Source: CAYLUN01 sp964386865
GTDB lineage: Bacteria > Verrucomicrobiota > Kiritimatiellia > RFP12 > UBA1067
NCBI GenBank assembly: GCA_964386865.1
Contig: CAYLUN010000007.1
Coordinates: 62,001 to 126,000 of the forward strand
DNA length: 64,000 nucleotides
Direction of reading: 5' to 3'
How positions within the stretch are numbered: the first letter of the stretch is position 1; the number at the start of each line of letters is the position of its first letter. The translations under genes and the position numbers were made by a program. The notes beneath the pieces were generated by a model that searched no databases, had not been told where the DNA came from, and was given only the letters and a program-made list of their open reading frames with translations. Below are positions 58,591-64,000 of the stretch, in pieces.

Positions 58591-60012
58591 ATGGAAACGT
58601 CTCACCGATCACAGGACTCTGCTGCGGCTGTCGCGTGGTCTTACCTCTTGCCGATCTGCCTGGTGGCGACGCTGGGGGGCTTGCTCTTCGGCTATGACAC
58701 GGGCGTGATCTCCGGCGCGATTGAGGCGCTGACGCAGCGCTTCCAGCTCAGCGATCTGATGAAGGGGTGGGCCTCCGGCTGCGTGCTGCTCGGCTGCGCG
58801 GCGGGCGTGCTGCTGGTCGGCCCGATTTCGGATCGCTTCGGGCGGAGGCGCGCGCTCTTTATCTCCGCATTCCTGTTCCTCGTTTCGGCCGTGGGCACGG
58901 CGCTGCCACGCGACGTCTGGACGTTCATCCTGTTTCGCCTTGTGGGCGGGGTCGGCATCGGCGTGGCGTCGATCTCAACCCCCATGTACATTGCGGAGAT
59001 CACGCCGGCCCATTTGCGCGGGCGGATGGTCGCCGTGAATCAGATCGCCATCGTCGGCGGCATCGCGGCCACGTCGTTTGCGAACTACTTCATCGCCGGG
59101 TGCGGCGACCAGGCGTGGAACGTCGCGACCGGCTGGAGGTGGATGTTCGCGATGGGCGTTTTCCCCGCCGTCGCGTTCCTGCTGCTGCTGTTCCGGATAC
59201 CCGAGAGCCCGCGCTGGCTGCTTGAGGCGGGCCGCGGCGGCGAGGCGCTCGCGATCCTCGGAAAGGTCGGCGGGAAGGGGTTTGCCGCTGCAGAAGCCGA
59301 GTCCATCCGGCAGTCGCTGGCTGGCGAAAAGGGCACGTGGGGCGAGCTGTTCTCGCGCCGCCTGCGGCTCCCGCTCGCGCTCGGAGTCGCGCTGGCCGTC
59401 CTGCAGCAGGTGACGGGCATCAACGTCTTCATGTACTTCGGCGCGACGATCTTCAAGACCATGAGCCAGTCCACGGGCGTGGACGCCGGGCTGCTGCAGC
59501 AGATCGTCATCAACGGCTCGGGCGTGCTGTTCACCGCGATCGCCATCGCGACGGTCGACAAGTGGGGCCGCAAGCCGCTGATGCTGGTCGGGTCGCTGGG
59601 CATGGGCGTCAGCCTGATCGCCATGGGCGTCATGGCGCAGACGATGAACGATCCCGCGGCAGCCAGCCATTTGATGCTCGCCTTCATCGTTCTCTACATC
59701 GCCTGCTTCGGCCTGTCGGTCGGCCCAGTGATCTGGGTGATTCTCTCCGAGATATTCCCGACGGCGGTGCGCGGGCGCGCGCTCGGCCTCGCGACGTTCT
59801 GCCTGTGGGTGGCCGATTACGCGGTGACGCAGACGTTTCCGATCATGGACGCGAAAGACTCGTGGTTCGTCGCTCACTTCAGCCACGCGTTCCCGTTCTA
59901 CGTCTACGCCGCTTTCTGCGCCGTGCTGATTGTGGTCATGTGGCGGTTCGTTCCAGAGACAAAAGGCAAGTCGCTCGAGGAGATCGAAAGAAGCTGGCGC
60001 CGTCGTGATTAA
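58591..60012 (+). CDS. Sugar-porter-family MFS symporter (XylE/GalP-like)
   Basis: 473 residues with 12 predicted membrane helices. The classical sugar-porter signatures are present: GGLLFGYDTGVISGAIEAL, SDRFGRRRAL, PMYIAEITPAHLRGRMVAVN, RIPESPRWLL, the QQVTGIN sugar-binding helix 7 motif, and the C-terminal VPETKGKSLEEIE. It would import a monosaccharide with protons. ATG 58591 with AGGAG five bases upstream is preferred over the in-frame ATG at 58549 inside the previous gene. Confidence 0.92.
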   Translation: METSHRSQDSAAAVAWSYLLPICLVATLGGLLFGYDTGVISGAIEALTQRFQLSDLMKGWASGCVLLGCAAGVLLVGPISDRFGRRRALFISAFLFLVSAVGTALPRDVWTFILFRLVGGVGIGVASISTPMYIAEITPAHLRGRMVAVNQIAIVGGIAATSFANYFIAGCGDQAWNVATGWRWMFAMGVFPAVAFLLLLFRIPESPRWLLEAGRGGEALAILGKVGGKGFAAAEAESIRQSLAGEKGTWGELFSRRLRLPLALGVALAVLQQVTGINVFMYFGATIFKTMSQSTGVDAGLLQQIVINGSGVLFTAIAIATVDKWGRKPLMLVGSLGMGVSLIAMGVMAQTMNDPAAASHLMLAFIVLYIACFGLSVGPVIWVILSEIFPTAVRGRALGLATFCLWVADYAVTQTFPIMDAKDSWFVAHFSHAFPFYVYAAFCAVLIVVMWRFVPETKGKSLEEIERSWRRRD

Positions 60013-60056
60013 GGGCGGCGAACGGCGCGACAACTGTGGCCTGAGTCGATGATGAA

Positions 60057-60062
60057 AGGAGG
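60057..60062 (+). promoter_or_regulatory. Shine-Dalgarno site of the second GH2 gene
   Basis: AGGAGG with six-base spacing to ATG 60069; a second in-frame ATG follows directly at 60072. Supports the chosen start. Confidence 0.7.
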
Positions 60063-60068
60063 CAGCAC

Positions 60069-62288
60069 ATGATGAGAAGTAGCCTGTGTCTGATAGGCGG
60101 TTGGGTTGTTTCGATGGTTTTCGGCGCTTCGCCGGCGGAGGGGCGGCTTGCCGGACGGCAGACGGTGTCGCTCGATGGCGAGTGGCAGATCGCGGACGGC
60201 AAGTCGCCCACGGAGATGCCTGCCGACTACGACCACACGGTTCAGGTGCCGGGACTGGCTAATCTAGCGGAGCCCGCCTTCAAAGACGTGGATCAGTTCA
60301 TCAGCCGCGAGAACATGGCGCGCCGCATCACCTACAAGCTCGCGCCGGACGACTGGCTGAAGAAATACTGGGCGGGCAAGTCCGATCAGGAGCGCGACTA
60401 CTTCTGGTACAGCAAGACGTTCCGCGCGCCGAAGGAGAGGGCCGTGGCGCTGCTCAAGGTCAACAAGGCGCAGTTCGGCACCGCCGTCTGGGTGAACGGG
60501 CAGAAGGTCGGCGAGTATGCGGGCTGTTTCACGGCCGGCCATTTCGACCTTGGCCCTGCGATCCGCTGGGGCGAGGAGAACGTGCTCGTCATCCGTATCG
60601 GGGCGCATCCCGCTGTGCTGCCGGACACCTATCCGACGGGCTCGGACTTCGAGAAGAACATCTGGACGCCGGGCATCTATGACAGCGTGTCGCTGATCTT
60701 CTGCGACAACCCCGCCATCGAGAGCGTGCAGGTCGCGCCGCGCGTGGGCACGGGCGAAGCCGTGATCCAGACGCGGGTGAAAAACCGGTCGGACGTCCCC
60801 GTCACCGCGTCGCTGAGCCACACGGTCAAGACGTGGAAGCGCGGTAAGCAGGTCGCGGCCGCCGAGCCGCTCTCCGTCGCGCTGCAGCCGGGCGAGGAGA
60901 AGGTGCTCACGCAGACGGTCAAGATTCCGGACGCGCGCCTGTGGTCGCCCGAAGACCCGTTCCTTTACACCGTGGAGTCGGCTACGGGCGGCGACACAGC
61001 GACCACGCGCTTCGGCATGCGGGAGTTCCGCTTCGACGCGGCAACGAAACGGGCCTACCTCAACGGCCAGATCTACTATTTGCGCGGCTCAAACATCACG
61101 CTGCACCGCTTTTTTGAGGATCCGCTCTGCAAGGCTCTGCCGTGGAATGAAAAGTGGGTGCGCAAGCTGCTCGGCGACCTGCCCAAGAAAATGCACTGGA
61201 ACTACTTCCGGTTCTGCATCGGGCCGGTGCCCGACCGCTGGCTCGACATCTGCGACGAGGAGGGGCTGCTGATCCAGAACGAGTTCTTCGTTTGGACGGG
61301 CGCTCCGGGCTGGTTCAAAGATTACGCACGCACGCACGATGCGGGCGAGATGATCCGCCAGTACACGGACTGGATGCGTGACAACTGGAACCACCCCAGC
61401 GTCGCGGTCTGGGACGCGAACAACGAGACCAAAGACGCCAGCTTCGGCGATACGATCATTCCGGCTGTGCGTTCCTTGGACCTCTCCGATCGCCCGTGGG
61501 AAAACAGCTACAACAAGCCCGCCGGCCCGAACGACCCGGTCGAGCACCACCCGTACCTGATGATCAGCGGCTGGCGCGGCAAGCTGACTTTCAAGATGAG
61601 CGATCTGGAGGCGATGGACAGCAAGCCGAAGCCGGGCCAGCTCCCGTCCGACACGAACCCGGCGCTGGTCAACGAGTACGGGTGGCTGTGGCTCAACCGC
61701 GACGGAACGCCGACGCTGCTTACCGAGAACGTCTACGCGCAACTTCTGGGAACGAACGTCGCCGCGCGCGAGCGGCTCGACCTGTATTCGTATCTGCTCG
61801 GGGCCAAGACCGAGTTCTGGCGGGCGCACCGCCAGTACGCGGGGATCATCCACTTTGTTTATCTCACATGCAGCTACCCCGGCGTCTACACCGCCGACCA
61901 TTTCGCGGACGTGACCCGGCTTACGCTCGACCCGGCGTTCGCGGACTACATGGGCGAGGCCTTCAAGCCGCTGGGTGTCTACGTCAACTTCTTTCAGCCG
62001 ACGCTGAAGGCGGGCGCGACGCGTGACTTCAAGGTGATGCTGGTGAACGACGGCGGTGCGCCCGTGGCTGGCACACTGGCGCTGACGGTTGAGAACGAGA
62101 AGGGCAAGATCTTGGCCCGCGCCGAGCAGCGCTTCAACCTGCAGGCGCTCGGCGACGCGAGCTACACGCTGCCGCTGACCGTTCCCGCCACCGTCGGCAA
62201 CTGCGTGCTGAGGGCCACCGCAACGGGCGACAAGAAGACAAAGGACGGGCCGACCGTGAGCCGCCGCTGGGTGACGGTGGAGCGCTGA
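60069..62288 (+). CDS. Glycoside hydrolase family 2 enzyme, secreted
   Basis: 739 residues. Signal peptide (LIGGWVVSMVFGASPAEG), then the GH2 sugar-binding domain (VSLDGEWQIADG, LLKVNKAQFGTAVWVNGQKV), an Ig-like domain and a TIM barrel. Acid/base Glu453 is in WDANNET, following the family-typical NWNHPSVAVWD; nucleophile candidate Glu536 is in ALVNEYGW. A C-terminal Ig-like domain (about 640-739) ends the chain. It is shorter than the GH2 enzyme of the sulfatase operon and not closely similar outside the motifs. It is likely a beta-galactosidase, beta-glucuronidase or related exo-enzyme; specificity is not readable. Last gene of the AraC-linked operon. Confidence 0.88.
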   Translation: MMRSSLCLIGGWVVSMVFGASPAEGRLAGRQTVSLDGEWQIADGKSPTEMPADYDHTVQVPGLANLAEPAFKDVDQFISRENMARRITYKLAPDDWLKKYWAGKSDQERDYFWYSKTFRAPKERAVALLKVNKAQFGTAVWVNGQKVGEYAGCFTAGHFDLGPAIRWGEENVLVIRIGAHPAVLPDTYPTGSDFEKNIWTPGIYDSVSLIFCDNPAIESVQVAPRVGTGEAVIQTRVKNRSDVPVTASLSHTVKTWKRGKQVAAAEPLSVALQPGEEKVLTQTVKIPDARLWSPEDPFLYTVESATGGDTATTRFGMREFRFDAATKRAYLNGQIYYLRGSNITLHRFFEDPLCKALPWNEKWVRKLLGDLPKKMHWNYFRFCIGPVPDRWLDICDEEGLLIQNEFFVWTGAPGWFKDYARTHDAGEMIRQYTDWMRDNWNHPSVAVWDANNETKDASFGDTIIPAVRSLDLSDRPWENSYNKPAGPNDPVEHHPYLMISGWRGKLTFKMSDLEAMDSKPKPGQLPSDTNPALVNEYGWLWLNRDGTPTLLTENVYAQLLGTNVAARERLDLYSYLLGAKTEFWRAHRQYAGIIHFVYLTCSYPGVYTADHFADVTRLTLDPAFADYMGEAFKPLGVYVNFFQPTLKAGATRDFKVMLVNDGGAPVAGTLALTVENEKGKILARAEQRFNLQALGDASYTLPLTVPATVGNCVLRATATGDKKTKDGPTVSRRWVTVER

Positions 62289-62351
62289 AGCGGCACGACA
62301 GAAAGAGTTGCCCGCGAATGAGCGCAAATGATCTCACGTGGGGGCGTTTAG

Positions 62352-63791
62352 TCAGGCCCTTGATGTGCCGTCGAGCACCGCGCGGAGCGTGCGAGCGAGG
62401 GTGGGCGTGTCGAAGGGCTTTTCGAGCCGGCGGATCATGGCGTCGAGCACACCGTGCCGGCAGAGGGCGTCGTCGGTATAGCCGGACATGTAAAGAACCT
62501 TGAGGCCGGGCTGCGTCTGCTCAATGCGCGTTGCGAGAAGTCTGCCGCTCATGCCGGGCATGATGACGTCGGTGAGCAAGAGGTCGGGGCGCACGCCCTG
62601 CTCCTGCTGTGGGGCCGGTTGGGTTGTCAGGCGGGGAAGATGGATGCTGAATGTCGTTCCGCGACCCGATTCGCTCGACACCTCGACCGTGCCCCCCGAT
62701 TGTTTGATGATGCCATAGACGGTCGCCAAGCCCAGGCCCGTGCCCTTGCCTAGCTCTTTGGTGGTGAAGAACGGCTCGAAGACACGAAGCTGTGTCGCCT
62801 CGTCCATCCCGCTACCCGTATCGTTGACAGCGAGCATGACGTGTGGCCCTTCTTGAGCGTCGACGTGGTGTAGCGCGTAGTGCTCGTCGAGTTCGACATT
62901 GGCGGTCGAGATGGTGAGCGACCCTCCTTGCGGCATGGCGTCGCGCGCGTTCATCGCAAGGTTTATGATGACCTGTTCGATCTGCCCCCTGTCGGCTAAC
63001 ACCAGCCCGAGGTCGCTCGCAAGTGAAGTCTGAAGCGCAATGTCTTCGCCGATCAGACGGCGGAACATCTTCTGGGTGTGGCTCACCACGTCATTCAGGC
63101 GGACCGCTACCGGCTGGAGGGTTTGCTTGCGGCTGAAGGCGAGCAACTGGCGGGTGAGGCTCGCAGCACGCCGGCCGTCTTCCACGATTTCGACGATGTC
63201 GGTGCGCAGGGGATCGCTTTCGCACACCTGGTCGAGGAGGCTCTCGCCGTATCCGAGGATCACCCCGAGCAAGTTGTTGAAGTCATGTGCAATGCCGCCT
63301 GCGAGCCGCCCGGTGGCCTCGAGCTTTTGCGACTGGAGTAGCTGCGCTTCGGCTTTACGCAATTGGGCGGTCCGCTCAAGTACGCGCTGCTCCAAATGTT
63401 GGTTTAGACGCACGATCTCTTCCTCAGCCTTTTTCCTTGCCGTGATATCCGACAGGATGCCGTCGCCTGACCCGCTGCCATCGGGCTGCAACCAAACAGC
63501 GGCGTTCAGCGTAAGCCAGCGGATGTCGCCGTTAGGTAGGCGGACCTGCATTTCATAGTTGAACGGCTTTCGGTCGCGCGCGCTGTTCTCTTCGGCGGCC
63601 ATCAGGCCTGGAAGATAGTGGGGGAGCACCTGCGAATAGACCGTGCGTGCATCGGCAAGGACTTCCTCAACGCTCAAGCCCAACACGTGACGGACCGCGC
63701 CACTAATGTAGGTAAAACGCCGGTTGCCGCTGGTCTCGCCGACGAGCTGATAGAACACGACGCCCGGCAGGTTGTCGGCCAGCGCCCGCAA
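62352..63791 (-). CDS. PAS-sensor hybrid histidine kinase with truncated receiver
   Basis: 479 residues as read from TTG 63791. A PAS/PAC domain (about 1-120: LADNLPGVVFYQL, GILSDITARKKAEEEIVRL) is followed by a coiled coil. HisKA follows with His169 (LAGGIAHDFNNLLG), then an HATPase (NLAMNARDAM, DTGSGM, FFTTKELGKGTGLGL). A receiver-like end has Asp408 (LLLTDVIMPGMSG) and Lys458. The receiver lacks its first about 40 residues, including the acidic pair, so phosphotransfer to Asp408 is doubtful. The frame stays open upstream to about 63965 (a coiled coil, RLLAENAKLLARLAEAEERL) with no ATG. An ATG at 63955 in another frame suggests a further frameshift. Its stimulus is unknown. Confidence 0.78.
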   Translation of the reverse strand: MRALADNLPGVVFYQLVGETSGNRRFTYISGAVRHVLGLSVEEVLADARTVYSQVLPHYLPGLMAAEENSARDRKPFNYEMQVRLPNGDIRWLTLNAAVWLQPDGSGSGDGILSDITARKKAEEEIVRLNQHLEQRVLERTAQLRKAEAQLLQSQKLEATGRLAGGIAHDFNNLLGVILGYGESLLDQVCESDPLRTDIVEIVEDGRRAASLTRQLLAFSRKQTLQPVAVRLNDVVSHTQKMFRRLIGEDIALQTSLASDLGLVLADRGQIEQVIINLAMNARDAMPQGGSLTISTANVELDEHYALHHVDAQEGPHVMLAVNDTGSGMDEATQLRVFEPFFTTKELGKGTGLGLATVYGIIKQSGGTVEVSSESGRGTTFSIHLPRLTTQPAPQQEQGVRPDLLLTDVIMPGMSGRLLATRIEQTQPGLKVLYMSGYTDDALCRHGVLDAMIRRLEKPFDTPTLARTLRAVLDGTSRA

Positions 63792-64000
63792 ACGGCGTTC
63801 GCTCTCCGGTACAACACCTTCGGGCTGCTTGCCCTCGGTGTTGTGGCCGGCGCAGAGCCGCTCCTCGGCTTCCGCGAGCCGGGCGAGCAGCTTGGCGTTC
63901 TCCGCAAGAAGCCGGTCGCTGGTAAAGTGGTCTGCTTGCTTGAGGTCTGTAGCATAAGTCAGTTGTTATTGACAGAGCCAATAACGATGCCCCTTTCTTC

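Overview
The window is a GC-rich, almost entirely plus-strand stretch of a bacterial chromosome. It reads as a polysaccharide-utilisation region of a PVC-superphylum bacterium, most likely Kiritimatiellota (or a close Lentisphaerota/Verrucomicrobiota relative). The assignment rests on gene content, not on a marker gene. That content is several secreted formylglycine-type sulfatases in tandem, very large passenger-repeat (PATR) surface proteins without a beta-barrel, HzsA-like di-heme proteins, uroporphyrinogen-decarboxylase-like proteins, Tat-exported Gfo/Idh/MocA oxidoreductases, and transporters of the GPH, FucP-like and sugar-porter families. I see no rRNA, tRNA, CRISPR array or intact transposase gene.

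Layout. 1-12.5 kb: the tail of an upstream gene, a small PATR protein, four sulfatases, a 49-codon sulfatase remnant, a beta-helix protein and a large GH2 enzyme, packed as one operon. 12.5-15.8 kb: a 400-base gap and a 968-residue PATR protein. 15.9-23.1 kb: a gene graveyard. It holds two Gfo/Idh/MocA genes each stopped by one in-frame stop codon, a ThuA-domain fragment, a GH78 rhamnosidase cut off and joined out of frame to the back half of an MFS transporter, and a URO-D N-terminal fragment. One intact TIM-barrel (isomerase-like) gene lies among them. 23.1-30.8 kb: intact GxGYxYP lipoprotein, LamG/HzsA-like cytochrome, GPH transporter and XylR-like regulator, with gaps of about 25 bases. 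30.9-41.4 kb: URO-D-like protein, FucP-like transporter, GH29 alpha-L-fucosidase, GH36-like alpha-galactosidase with NPCBM domain, a lectin-like protein and a heparinase II/III-type lyase.

41.4-45.6 kb: a promoter followed by a two-gene flavin/iron-sulfur module, a NuoE-NuoF (HydC-HydB-like) fusion and a NuoG-ferredoxin/GltD-like fusion. No hydrogenase catalytic subunit is present. 45.6-56.1 kb, minus strand: a second HzsA-like di-heme protein with a probable N-terminal frameshift, and a 2715-residue PATR protein followed by a strong terminator hairpin. 56.2-62.3 kb: an AraC regulator divergent from an operon of URO-D-like methyltransferase, sugar:H+ symporter and GH2 enzyme. 62.3-64 kb, minus strand: a PAS histidine kinase whose receiver domain lacks its N-terminal third.

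How it fits together (inference): surface and periplasmic sulfatases, lyase and glycosidases (GH2, GH29, GH36, formerly GH78) would strip a sulfated, fucose/galactose/rhamnose-containing glycan. FucP-, GPH- and XylE-like symporters would import the sugars under XylR/AraC control. The redox module would serve fermentative NAD(P)H/ferredoxin balance. The number of broken genes (about nine) shows either active decay of part of the locus or assembly and consensus errors. Read mapping is the first thing to check.
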